Of a stretch of DNA of 64,000 bases, positions 24,181 through 35,128 are shown piece by piece (position 1 is the stretch's first letter; each line of letters opens with the position of its first letter). Origin of the DNA: Zeugodacus cucurbitae (lineage: Eukaryota > Arthropoda > Insecta > Diptera > Tephritidae); contig NC_071670.1 of assembly GCF_028554725.1 (NCBI RefSeq), positions 4,712,001 to 4,776,000 of the forward strand, written 5' to 3'. The notes below the pieces were generated by a model that had not been told where the DNA came from, did no database searches, and saw only the letters and a list, made by a program, of their open reading frames with translations. A program made the position numbers and the translations under genes.

Positions 24181-26285
24181 ATTTTTCATATATTTTACTA
24201 AATTTTAGGTAATTTTACAAATTCCTTAGCTTTATATTAACAGTACAGCCAACGCACTGTATTCTCTGCTATATATCCTTGCGCTAGCACACTAATTACC
24301 ACCGCTTAGTTGTACGCCCTACTCAACAAACACACACAACAATTTACGCATGCCAGCAAATCCATTTGGAAACCAAACATACTCTCTTATCAATTCCGGT
24401 TCAATATATTGCTTGCTCGCACACTAATTGCTGTTGCATTCTAATCAGCTTAGTGTGTGATATGCAAGCATGGGTAGACATGTCAAATGTCGATATATCG
24501 CACACATTTAAGCCGAGTGGAAAAAGCAAGTGACGTGCACACATACATACACATACATACATGTGTAGGTACTAAACCTATTTAAACACGTAAGACAACA
24601 TGTACGGCAATTTGTGCTTAGATTGTCGGCCATGATTAATAGTTGTATGCGTCACATGTCCAACAATTGTTTTATTGAGCATAGTTTGAGGCGCGCTTAA
24701 CTATACCAAAGCGATGGCAAAGCGTCGGAAAGAAAGCAACACAAATCACTGTGTCGCACAATTTAACACGATATAAGTGTGTTTGTTGCAGCACTAGCGT
24801 AAATTAAGCAAATACCCGAGCGGATATTGCTATCTACTTTTAGGCGCTGGAGCGTTTTTGTGTTTGCAAATTTGTGAGCATGCCACAACACTTCACGCCA
24901 TATATGAATGTAGCTGTATGCGCGGCAAAAACTCTTATCAATTACAAGCAATCAAAGTGGTACGCACGAGGCTTTATGACGAAAAAGTGGGGCCAACACA
25001 GGTTTTTGTAGGCCAGCCCCATGGTAGGCAGTTCAGCTGACAGCAGGGATGTATCGAAGTTGAACTTATGCGAATGTAAAGATATACAGAGATACCTATG
25101 ACTGTGTGCGTATTATATCAAGTGGTTGTGGCAGAAATATTGCCTACTTTTGGGCGTTGCATTAGTTATATCAGCAGCATAGCAACTCACACCACTTTTA
25201 ACACAACAACAGACACTCTTACTCATGCCGCCTCCTGCCACAAGTACATATTGTATTTATTTATGCATTTATTTGCGGAAGTGCGTACGCACACATACAA
25301 GCTTAAAGATTAAAGAAATATATCTGTATGTGTGTGTTTACTTGTTTCGTCTTTCGTGGGCCTTAGCATACGTTTGAATGACTGACAGGATATGTGCGCA
25401 GTGTTCCTCAACATATGCTACAAGCATGTTGTAACAATAACAAATTATTATCATATATCATGCTGTGATTTGTTTGTTCCTATGTACGGTAGGACAATTT
25501 GTATTTGTATTAGTGCGTATCGCGATAGCGAGCACTCACGATACCTGCTATTGTGTCTTTGTGTATCTTTACTTCGATTTTTTTGTACCAAAATCACTTT
25601 TACCTTCAGAGAGTGGATATTCTTATTGACTTGCGTCAAAAAAGTGCGCTTAAGCACCTTGAAGTATGCACTAAAGTATAACAAATAGTTGATTTCATTT
25701 CAACATACATAGTTCAAGCTGGAACAACTACCCTGAATCACTTTCAAACATGGTTGTATCTCTTTAGGGCTAAAAAATCCATACTCGCGCTGGTTGGAAC
25801 ATTTTAGATTTCAGCTCAGACCCCAGATCCTTGATCATCCTGAATCCATTGAAGTTCGGGTTCTCTTTTCTCGCTCCTTATTCAAAATTACCTTCCGAAA
25901 GCTCGAAGACCTCAATAAGAGAGGCCACCGCTATAGTACTTAGATACAAACCGACCAGAATCGAGTTGGTAACCCAAAAAGAGGGATCACCGAGACTTCG
26001 TTAGTACTGAAGAAATAAGTGACGAGCTCTGGTGATCGCGGTCGAATCGCTTTAGTGATAACAGCGACAATTCAGATACAGAAAAGGTCTCATCAAGCTA
26101 AGATAGAGCCGATGACAAAGATTGAGTGTTCCGAACCGAACGCGTTAGTATTGGCGAAGCAAATGGTGAACTTTTGTAACATCGGTGGGTTAAGTTTTTG
26201 TGGTTCCAGCGACAAGATATATACAGTCAGAATCTAATCAAGTTTAAACAGAGCCGACGACTAGCAGATCAAAAAGCTAGAAATT
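24181..26285. other. Intergenic or intronic DNA, no gene recognised
   Basis: A tetranucleotide run (ACAT/CATA) lies near 24541-24562. Frames of 60-98 codons exist on both strands (for example 25392-25688) but are mutually antisense and carry no domain. The part from 25700 onward is less AT-rich and contains scattered words such as GATCAAG and CGAGCTC but no convincing protein. Confidence 0.4.
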
Positions 26286-26700
26286 CTTTTAGGACAAACT
26301 CTGGAGTCTTTTGAAACGGAAAGTCTGATTGAACTGTTTGCGGCATAGGATCAGTTGATCTTGGTATTGAAATACCAGAAAGATATGCTCACCTCTTGAA
26401 AAAGAGAAAGTTTTCAGATAATAGTCGATATTTTTCAAACCTCAATGAAAGTGAGGCTAGATCAAGACCTAAGACTTCTCTAACTAGAAACTCTGGAGCC
26501 TTTTGTGATAGGAAACTAACGTCCGAATTATTTGAACCCAAGACTCAGTTGATCTTATGCTCGATTGAAATATTTAGTTTGAAAACTCTGGAGTTTTTTG
26601 CGAAAGCGAACTTAAGTTCCGAACTCTTTGAACCTAAAACTCAGTTGAACTTAGTCTTGAAATCTCTGGTATTATATGTTGAGCTCTTGAAATAGAGACT
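26285..26700. repeat. Degenerate direct repeats around AACTCTGGAG
   Basis: AAACTCTGGAGTCTTTTG or variants recur at about 26294, 26489 and 26581. Each is followed at varying distance by GTCCGAATTATTTGAACC-like text and an ACTCAGTTGA word in two copies. The 99-codon frame at 26396-26695 is a product of this repetition. Confidence 0.6.
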
Positions 26701-27875
26701 AAATTCCACGACTGGGAGAAAAAATTTATTTTGAAAATTGAAATTTCGATGGAAGTGAGATTCTGTCATTACATAGTTATACGAAGCATTGGCGAGACTC
26801 AGTCTTTGAACCTACCAAGTATTGCAGTCTTCAGCAACGAATCAATAATTAAGCTTACAGCTGCCACAGACGATGGAGAGTATGCCACTCTCTTCGACAT
26901 AATAATTTATTTCTCTTTTAAGCCTCAAAACCACAACAATTGGCCCCAACAAACTTCAAACAAAACTGTCTTCTTTTCACTCTTATAACTCGCGCATACA
27001 TACAGCCAATTGTAATCAGTACTGAGCATACGGCGCTCAACTCATACCACAGACCACTGTGGATTGACATACAAAGTAAAAAACAAAATTTCAAACAAAT
27101 ACAAAACAGATAAGCCACTCATACAAATATGCATACAACAATACATTTGTTTGATGAGTTCCATCACTCCGTTACAGACATCTTCACGCCACTTTCAGTC
27201 TTATTTATATAAGCGAGTAAGTACAATCACTCCAACCAACACCGACTGCTATTAACCGCGCCCACACCCTACTGCGTCTGCCACAAAATATTTGCGTGCG
27301 AAAATCCCATCAATCATGCGGAGATTCCGTTAGATTTTGGCGGCGCTAAGCTTGATGTGGCAGGCAGTGCGGCGTGTGAGTGTAAGTGAGCGATAACAAA
27401 AGCATATGTTGATGAAAGAACGTATATTATATATATAAATGGATGAAAAATAGTAATATAAAAAGCAGAAAAGAGCAAAATATTTGGCATAACAAGTGGT
27501 ATAAAAAACTTGAAGATAAGATATGCGGATGTGTAAATGTGTGTGTGATGTGATGTGATGAAATTTATATAACGGACATGATTGAGTTGCTGTGTAAGCA
27601 CACTTTAAGGCGCCAAAATTGTGTGTGACGCCAAAAAATAGGCGGTTACTTGGACATTGTATGCGTGGTAATTGAAATTTAATGTCTCAATACTAACAAA
27701 AACCACTTGAATTTTGTAGAAGCAGCTCCAAAGCTGTTTAAAATCGCGTATTCCCCAAAGCGCGGAAAAATTGTCTGAGTAAAGGTATCAAGGTTCAGAG
27801 TAGAGGGGTCTTTAAGAACTTCAATACCTTTCTCGACCTTTTTTATAACCGAATAGTCAAGTTGTAATCAAACTA
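26700..27875. other. Intergenic or intronic DNA, no gene recognised
   Basis: Short frames on both strands only. GATGTGATGTGATG and GTGTGTGTG-like words occur near 27536-27560. Nothing else was recognised. Confidence 0.4.
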
Positions 27876-27876
27876 A

Positions 27877-28560
27877 GAAGCTTTTGGGATAACTTTTTAA
27901 GAACAACTGTTTAAATAGAATTTGGACTCACGAAATTGGATTATTTTAGAGGTTAGGAAGAAAATAAAATTGTAAAGACACGTAAATTCATAACACAGCA
28001 AGGTCTTAGGAGCTTTCGGGAGAGCTTTGAAAAAAAAACTACTTTAAGTTGAAGTGGGGCTTCCGAAATCGGAATGTTTTAAAGATTAGTAAGAGCATAC
28101 AAATGTCGAATATTTTTAGTGCAGGATATTGCTTGGACTAAAAGTTTTTGGAAGAGCTTTTTAAAAAGAACCTCTTTAAGGTGTAGTTAAACTCTCGAAA
28201 TTAGAATATTTTAAAGAATAGTAGGAACATATAAATTAATGTAGGATACTACATGGTCCTAAGAGCTTTCTGGAGAGCTTTTAAAGAACAGCCACTTTAA
28301 GTTGAAATTAGACTTCCGAAATTCGAATAGTTGAGAAGTTTGGAAGAGCATACGAATGTCAAATCTCTTTAGTAAAGGTTACTAAATCAGTCTCAGAGCT
28401 TTTCAAGGGCAACCACTTTAAGGTGGAATTGGGCTACCGAAATTGGAACCATTTAGAGATGAGGAAGCATATGCGATTGTCAAAACAGGGTATTACATGA
28501 ACTTTAGAGCTTTCGGGAGAGCTTTTCAAGAACACACACTTTAAGTTGAACTAACTTTCA
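27877..28560. repeat. Six-unit imperfect tandem repeat, unit about 110-135 bp
   Basis: GAGCTTTCGGGAGAGCTTTT or variants start near 27877, 28008, 28140, 28259, 28394 and 28503. Most units continue through ACTTTAAG(G/T)TG, CTTCCGAAAT-GGAAT, an AGAG-AGGAAGA word and GAATGTCAAAT-like text. Order is conserved in most units, so this is an unambiguous but ageing tandem array. The period matches the spacing of the short-core arrays elsewhere in the window. Confidence 0.85.
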
Positions 28561-30085
28561 ATGTATTTCACACTCAAATCTGCCTGGACGTAGCATGCTT
28601 GAAGATTTTCAAGTTAAATCTCAACTAACAATCGAACATTGACCACTTGCGCTTAAGATCCAAGTATCGAGTACTGCTCGTATTATATGAAAAGCTAGAC
28701 AATTAACTCTTTGCGCACTACACTGCTATTGATGGCTGCTGGAAGTACACAAAAGTACAAGAGCTAGTTGAATATGTAAGAATATGTGAACGACTAAATG
28801 AGCATAAAAGGACGATGACAAAGAAAGCTTGTGGCATTTCTTGGACTACGCAAAGGAGCAACCGCAATTACCGTTAGCTGTGTGGCAAGGACATATTCCG
28901 TATAGGTTAGGAAGCGGAGCATAGTGCGAGAATTGAAGTGAATTAGTATATGTAGCATGTGTATAGAAGGCTTAAGCACACAAGGCTGCAAGGTAACAAG
29001 GACATGCTGCTTAGAGTTCGTAAATTTTACGATTTTATTGCGTAGGTGCTTGTAGTACATACATTGTACGACATGCTGACACAGCATTTAACGAAAACAA
29101 TAAATGTCACTAACACACACGCACGCGCTCCTTATACACACACAAATACATACTTAAATGTGGATACATATATAAATAATTGTGGTTTTGGTGCAAAAAT
29201 AGACTTGTTAAAGTATGTCAAAAGCATAGTACGCAAATAAAAATAAAGTAGTATGTAGGTGTGCAGCAGTATAGCAACAGTTAGGCAAATAAATATGTGT
29301 ACACAATTTATACCCTTATTTATATAAGCATTTGCTTGATGATCACAAGACAAATAGCTCACGAAAACTTTCCAAATAATGGCTCAAACCCTTATTTGCC
29401 TAGCGTAATACAAGCACTTTCGGCACCAGCACGCATGCATACTTTAAGGCGTTCAGCCACTTACAGCAGATAATTTGTGTGTCGACATGTGAGAGTGTGT
29501 GTGTGTCTTTTTTCTACTGTTGTCACGTGCACTTGCTACGCATATCGTTTACACCACTTCGGCATTGTTGCGTTATTAAAGCAGCACTACAGATATATAT
29601 GCATACATACAAACACATGATTCTTATTCCCCAATGCATCAGAGGGACTCTTTGCAGCGTGCTTTGGTGGTTAGGTGGATACAGTTAAGCCAGACGCGTC
29701 AATACCATACTTTGTTTGCGTATTTTGGAAGTATTATGTCTGTGACACACTTGCATACTTTTAGAGGTCGAAATTTTTTAATGCATAAATTATAAATAAA
29801 TTAAAACATTCAAGTATGAAAAAATAATAAAAATAAATAATTTATAAATAAATAATTTATAAATAAATAATTTATAACTAATAACTAACTAATTTCAAAA
29901 TACAAAAAATTAAAAAAAAATAAAAAATTGAAAGTAAATTCCAATATTAAAATATACTTTTTTTTTAATAAATTTTTATATATTTTTATTATTAAAATTT
30001 TGATTCTCCAATGCAAAATGTAAAATATTATGCCTAATTTTTTTTGCGTATTCCTTATTTGTTCCTTTTAATTAAACAATTATAT
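28561..30085. other. Intergenic or intronic DNA with an AT minisatellite
   Basis: An 18-bp AAATAAATAATTTATAAAT-type minisatellite with about three copies lies at 29826-29880. Other contents are (CA)n and (GT)n microsatellites near 29115-29145 and 29490-29510, and copies of the GCATACTTT motif near 29440 and 29752. Open frames here are short and lack domains. Confidence 0.5.
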
Positions 30086-30087
30086 TA

Positions 30088-30375
30088 GCACCCGAAAGTA
30101 TGCAATGTAGTTTTTAACAAATAAAAATTTCAAAAAACTATTAAAATTATTTACAATAATATGCCGGCCTAATAAAAAGCTCATTTTGTTTTAATATGCT
30201 TTTGTATTGAAATTAAACACATAAACGCCTAGGAGTATGCAACGATTGTTTCAATGTGTTAAAAAATAATATACAACTCATTTCCCCAATGACATTTTTG
30301 GAAAAACTCCAACAACCGTACACATTCCTCTCAATAAATGCACCATAAGCGCCAAAAAGTATGCAACAATTAATT
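30088..30375 (+). repeat. Three spaced copies of a (G/A)AAGTATGCAA core
   Basis: CCGAAAGTATGCAA, CCTAGGAGTATGCAA and GCCAAAAAGTATGCAA occur at about 30092, 30228 and 30352, 136 and 124 bp apart, in AT-rich DNA. The same motif is dispersed at other sites in the window. Confidence 0.55.
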
Positions 30376-30809
30376 TAAAAAAAAAGTTTCCAATATGAAA
30401 ATTAGATTCACAGAAATATTAAAGTTTATAAAAAGTAATAATGGCGCCTTATTATGTGTGTGTTTAGAAAGTTTAATAAAAGTAATAAAGAAGCCTTATT
30501 ATGTGTTTAGAAAACCACTAACTAATTCTGACAGCGACTAAAATACAGCTAGTTATTTCTACAAAATCACTAACGAGACAGATAATGAAAATTTATCCCT
30601 AAAAGTATACTATAAATTAAAATTTTTTGTACAAAAGTGGTGAAAATCATAAATATTCCGCTTGGAAATATACTTATGCAAATTTTTCATAATTTGAAAT
30701 ACTCTGAAGAAAGAGAAAAAAACTCTGAAGGTTTCAAATGCATTCATTTTTTTCAATATTAAAAATTTTACAAAATTTAATACACATTCGAGAAGAAAAA
30801 GTTTTCCGC

Positions 30810-31285
30810 AAACTATTAAATGTGAGAAGTTTCACGCTTTTAAAAATAGCTTTCATTTATATGTTATCTTTTCAAAGCTTTCACGCAATTGGAAGTCCTA
30901 TAATTAAGATATTAACGAATTGTTGAGTGAGAAGATTAAGTAGAGCCTTAAATTTTTATGTGAGCTTTTCGAACTTTCACGCATTTAAAAATAGCTTTCA
31001 TTCAGATGACAGCTTTTCGAAGCTTTCACGCTTCTGAATGTCTTATAATTAAGGTATAAACCCATTTTAGTGTGAGAAGGTTAACTAGAACAATCGCTCA
31101 TGTGTGAGATTTTAGAAGCTTTCGCACTTTTAAAAATAGCTTTCATTCAGATGACAGCTTTTCGAAGCTTTCACGCCTCTGAAGTCTTATAATTAAGATA
31201 TACACCAATTTTTGAGTGAGAACGTTAAATAGAACTTTTACTCATATGTGAGCTCTTCAAAGCTTTTAAAAATTAGTAGATTATA
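30810..31285. repeat. Three-unit imperfect tandem repeat, unit about 145 bp
   Basis: TAAAAATAGCTTTCATT begins at 30841, 30985 and 31131. Each copy continues through (GA)CAGCTTTTCGAAGCTTTCACGC, TCTTATAATTAAG and a GTGAGAA-GTTAA word. The second and third copies are closest. No coding potential. Confidence 0.85.
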
Positions 31286-31662
31286 AACCAAGTTTTTAAT
31301 ATCTAAATAAAAATATATTTTTTAATTCACAGTTTTATTTCTTTAAAAGAAACTTTGATAATATCTACCCCATAACTAAAGCCCGCATGCTTTGCTTGGA
31401 ACTTAACGCACGACACATGTCAATAATTTGATCATTATTTAATATAATAATTGATACATAAATAATATTTTCCAAGTTCCCGAAAATAAACAAATTTAGT
31501 TAAAAAAATAGTAAACCAATATTCAAATCCTTTTGACCTTCAAAATGTTATAATACCGCTATTTTCCAACAAAGCACTTCCATTTGTATCAAAACATTTT
31601 GAAAAATTACTGAATATCATCACTTTCCTCTCTCTCACTCTCCAAATCTTTTTTCACCACAG

Positions 31663-34600
31663 GTCACATGCGCCCCTCATCGCCGCTGCTGGATTCGGTG
31701 CGCGATCAATTTGAGGATTACGATCAGTTAGCGAAAGATTTTACACGTGTATTCTTAAACGAAGAACCGTCGTGCCTACAAAATGCGCATCTCTTCGATG
31801 TGGTATTCCTGGTGGGTCAATCGAAGCAGAAGGCGCGTTTCATAGGCGTGCGCGCGATATTGGGTGTGCGTAGTCGTGTCTTTCAGGTAAGTCTCCCCCA
31901 CTCACTCTCACCATATACCATACTTAATTAAATTACTCAAAACTCTCTAAAAAACACTATCACTTGCGTACTCCCAAAAGGAAATGCTTTACGGTATACA
32001 GACCGGTTTTGGTTCACCGCAAATACCAGTCGCGGAGATTTTTGCGCGCCCAGCACCGTCACTCGTCTCACCGCAAAATCAAAAGCCGAAGAGCAACAAC
32101 TATCTGACAGTGCCCGATTCCGATTCGATACGACCGAAGAGTGTGCCCTCATCGCCGATGGTGAAGCGCGCTTTTAGTCGTTTGGGCACCATCACCGCCG
32201 GTTGGGGTCGTTCGATACGTAATAAGAATACGAATCAATTGAATCCGGAGGATAAAAAGAAATGGATATCTTCAACGGATTGTTCCAGTAAGAGTCTCAA
32301 TCCACATAAATACAAATATATCGATGTGTGTTTTTTTTCTTTTTATACCTTTCTTCTACTCTCTGTGCGTGTGTTGAACCAATTCGTAATATGTAACTTC
32401 CCTGTCTGCCGTGTAATATAAACACCTTGAACGTTCGTTGATTATTGTGATGGTGCCTCCAATGCCTTGGAACTCGTATTTTGTGAACTACTTTTTTATA
32501 TATATATAACTTGAATTTAAACTACTATTAACAAATGCTTGTAAATTATCGATATTTTGAAACTCACCACTCACAACTTCGTCGTATGTGATGTGTTTTG
32601 ATTTAATGTCATATTTTTCTTTGAATTTATATTGAAAATATAATTATTTTATATTTGAATGCATTTTAAAATTATTCACCTCGGTCTGTTTTATTCGCCA
32701 CTTATATTTTATTCACCACGAATGCTCTTTAATTCTCAAAAAAAAATTAAACGAAATTTATTAACTTCTTTTTATGCCTCAATGTATATTTTAAAATTAC
32801 TTTTATATTCACCACACTTTATAAATTAACTTTTCATCAATATATTTGTTGTTTGTGCGCAATTCTTCTTACAACTTTGTCATGCTAAATCTTCTCCTAA
32901 TATACAATTGAATTTTCTATAAATCATATTCACCACAACATACATATAATAAATTTCTAAATGTACCATTCATGTAAATCGATAAAATCAACACAAATCA
33001 TGTAACACATGTACCCAACAATTCATTTCAATAAAATCAAATCATTGAAACATCTATTATAAATTCACCACATGTTGGGGAGACTGCTATTCATTTTAAT
33101 ATTTTCAACTCAAATATTATAATAATGTAAAAAATATAAATTTATACCAAAAAACTGCGAAAACATATTCAACACAAAACTCACCACGCATTGAAAACAC
33201 TATTATTTTACATTTTGTATCGACCTGGAGCTAACATTTTACATTTACAAACAAAATTCATTCCTAAACTATAAAATTACTCAATTTTAAAACTCACCAC
33301 ACCTTTCACATTTAACCACACTGAAAAATATAATATTCTTTTGAGAAAACTCATTAACGCTATACAAAATTCTAAAATTCGTAATATACGCCACACATCA
33401 AACTCACCACGCACAACGAATCATACTTATTTCATATATTTTTCTTTATATATAAATGTTCACCTTACCTATACGTTACTTTAATGTACTTTTATTCACA
33501 AATTCATAAATTCATATTCACCACACTCTTCATGTTGTAATTTGTACGTAAATTTGTGCTATTTACTTTTCTAAAAAATAAAAAATGATCATTACCACAA
33601 AAACTAACGAAAACTCATTGCAATGCAAACAATTGCATTTCATTTGTTTTTCTCTCTCCTTTTTAACATTCGCGCTAAATCATGCACATTTCACCACACC
33701 ATCGAACGCAACACAACACTCGTATTGCTTTATTTTTTTGTATTCCTTTGATTTTCACCACACTACCAACACTTTTCGCTTATTTTTTACTGATCTTCGG
33801 TTGCACTCGTGTCCCTTTATCCACTTCATTTTGTCCTTCGTTTCGTATGCACTTTTTTGTTTTCGTTTCTCTTCGCTGCTTTGCTTCTATCTCTGCAGAT
33901 CGCGACAGCAAAGACAAGGACAAAGATAAGCCAGGCAATAATCAGCTTGCGGTGCCGCGGCTCTCGGTGTGCGCAGACGCACAGAAAGTCGATCGCGCGA
34001 AACTGGCGCAGACAGAGTTCAACATCATCGAGTTCGATCCCGACACATTTCGAGTGCTGTTGGACTATCTGCATACAGGCACGTGTCCGCTGACATGTGT
34101 CTCCATACCAGGTGAGCTGCGCAAGTATTTTTGAAGATATGATGTACCTCTAACGTTTGTGATTTCTTCCAGGCCTGCTATGCGCTGCCGAGCACTACGA
34201 TCTACCCGAGCTTTTGCAGGCTTGCTTTCATCATTGCAAACAGTTCCTGCGCATCGAGGTTGTCTGCCCGATGCTGATTTCGCTGGAGAACTACTACTGG
34301 CGCTACACGTCCGCCTCCGAGCTGGTCAACATGATACTCTCCTTTGTCGAGAACAAAGCGCATGCGCTCTTCAAATGTCCCGAATATCTAAATCTCTCCG
34401 AATCGATGGTGCAGATGATTATGAATCGGGAATTGCAAACGCCTGAAATACGCAAATTCGAAGCGATGCTGATGTGGGCGAAGAACAAGGTGGCGAAAAT
34501 GAAGAACCATCCCAATAAGGATACACAATTCGAGTTCGAATGCATTATGGAGCGTTTGACGCGCGATCTGAATCTGTGTCGCATATCGCCGAGCGAACTC

Positions 34601-34771
34601 TTGACGGTCGTATTGCCATCGAAAGCGCTCAAGAATGAACGCATCATGGAGACACTTATGATGCAGGTGAACCTGGGCACCTATCGCATGCAGGAGTTGG
34701 ACGAGTACCGACAGCAGTTGCGCAGCCAAGAATCAGCCGAGGCGACGGTACAAGTGCATCGGGGTGGATGA
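31663..34771 (+). CDS. gprs: BTB/BACK-domain protein resembling insect serine-enriched protein (gprs), four exons
   Basis: Exons: 31663-31886, 31981-32287, 33899-34111 and 34173-34771; GT-AG introns with matching phases. From the first ATG (31668) the product is 445 residues. Exon 1 starts the BTB fold (LFDVVFLVGQSKQKARFIGV), which continues as RAILGVRSRVFQEMLYG. Exon 2 then inserts a basic, Ser/Pro-rich loop, and exon 3 resumes BTB (FNIIEFDPDTFRVLLDYLHT). Exon 4 is helical and BACK-like (LLCAAEHYDLPELLQACFHH onward). BTB proteins form dimers and often act as cullin-3 adaptors; no function is shown by this sequence. The ATG context is poor (C at -3) and lies five bases into an exon with a good acceptor, so the exon may be internal. 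It joins in phase to the Rapgap1 donor at 22932. The frame stops at TGA 34769-34771 and resumes afterwards (next entry). The symbol is from memory of the family. Confidence 0.85.
32500..33770 (+). repeat. Decayed array with TTCACCAC core inside the third gprs intron, spacing about 115 bp
   Basis: TCACCAC (once TCACC only) occurs at about 32574, 32676, 32713, 32809, 32930, 33065, 33181, 33294, 33404, 33519, 33691 and 33755. From 32809 to 33519 the intervals are 121, 135, 116, 113, 110 and 115 bp. The word also occurs at the acceptor before the first BTB exon (31655). Between cores the intron is AT-rich without obvious similarity. Confidence 0.75.
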
Positions 34772-35128
34772 GATAGTAAGAATGTTAGTTTCGATTTCGG
34801 ACCTGGTGAAGGTGGTGGTGGCGGCGGCAGTGGCGCTGGCGGCATTGTCATGCGCAGACGTACAAGTGATGATCGTAATGACGACGGTGATGACGAGGCG
34901 GAGGAAGAGCAGTATGCACGCGCGATTGCGATATCTGTGCGTGGCGTCTCGACGGAAACTTACGACGCCTTGGACAACGAGGTAGAGATGTATGCGAGCT
35001 TCGAAACAGCGCCGAGTACGAGTCGTGTTGCAGCGCAAATGCAGAAATCGCGCCATAAGCGTTGGGCGGCAGATGGCGCGTCGGGTAGCAGTGATGGTGG
35101 CGGCAGCAATAGTGGTCGTAGGCACTAA
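34772..35128 (+). CDS. In-frame extension after the gprs TGA codon (118 codons)
   Basis: The frame of the fourth exon continues past TGA with no further stop until TAA at 35126-35128. The translation starts DSKNVSFDFGPGE, runs through a Gly-rich stretch, an acidic stretch (DDRNDDGDDEAEEE) and STETYDALDNEVEMY, and ends Gly/Ser-rich. It looks like genuine disordered protein. Explanations are stop-codon readthrough, an assembly error or allelic nonsense change, or an unseen splice form. The base after TGA is G, not the C typical of leaky fly stops. A GTAAGA donor-like word follows at 34776. Confidence 0.6.
   Translation, partial: DSKNVSFDFGPGEGGGGGGSGAGGIVMRRRTSDDRNDDGDDEAEEEQYARAIAISVRGVSTETYDALDNEVEMYASFETAPSTSRVAAQMQKSRHKRWAADGASGSSDGGGSNSGRRH

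Noticed and set aside
32288..32421. Continuation of the gprs second exon frame past 32287
   Set aside because: The peptide turns into hydrophobic low-complexity text, while the GTAAGA donor at 32288 joins in phase to the exon at 33899.
33585..33898. Open frames of 94-150 codons just before the third gprs exon
   Set aside because: Only the part after the CTGCAG acceptor is BTB-like; the upstream part is pyrimidine-rich intron read through.
34303..34729. Minus-strand open frames of 113-125 codons antisense to the last gprs exon
   Set aside because: They are shadows of the well-supported plus-strand BACK-like exon; no domain or splice support.
34748..34788. A possible tiny intron removing the gprs TGA (GTACAA donor to GTTAG acceptor)
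   Set aside because: It would be about 41 bp, below the usual minimum for fly introns, and both sites are poor.
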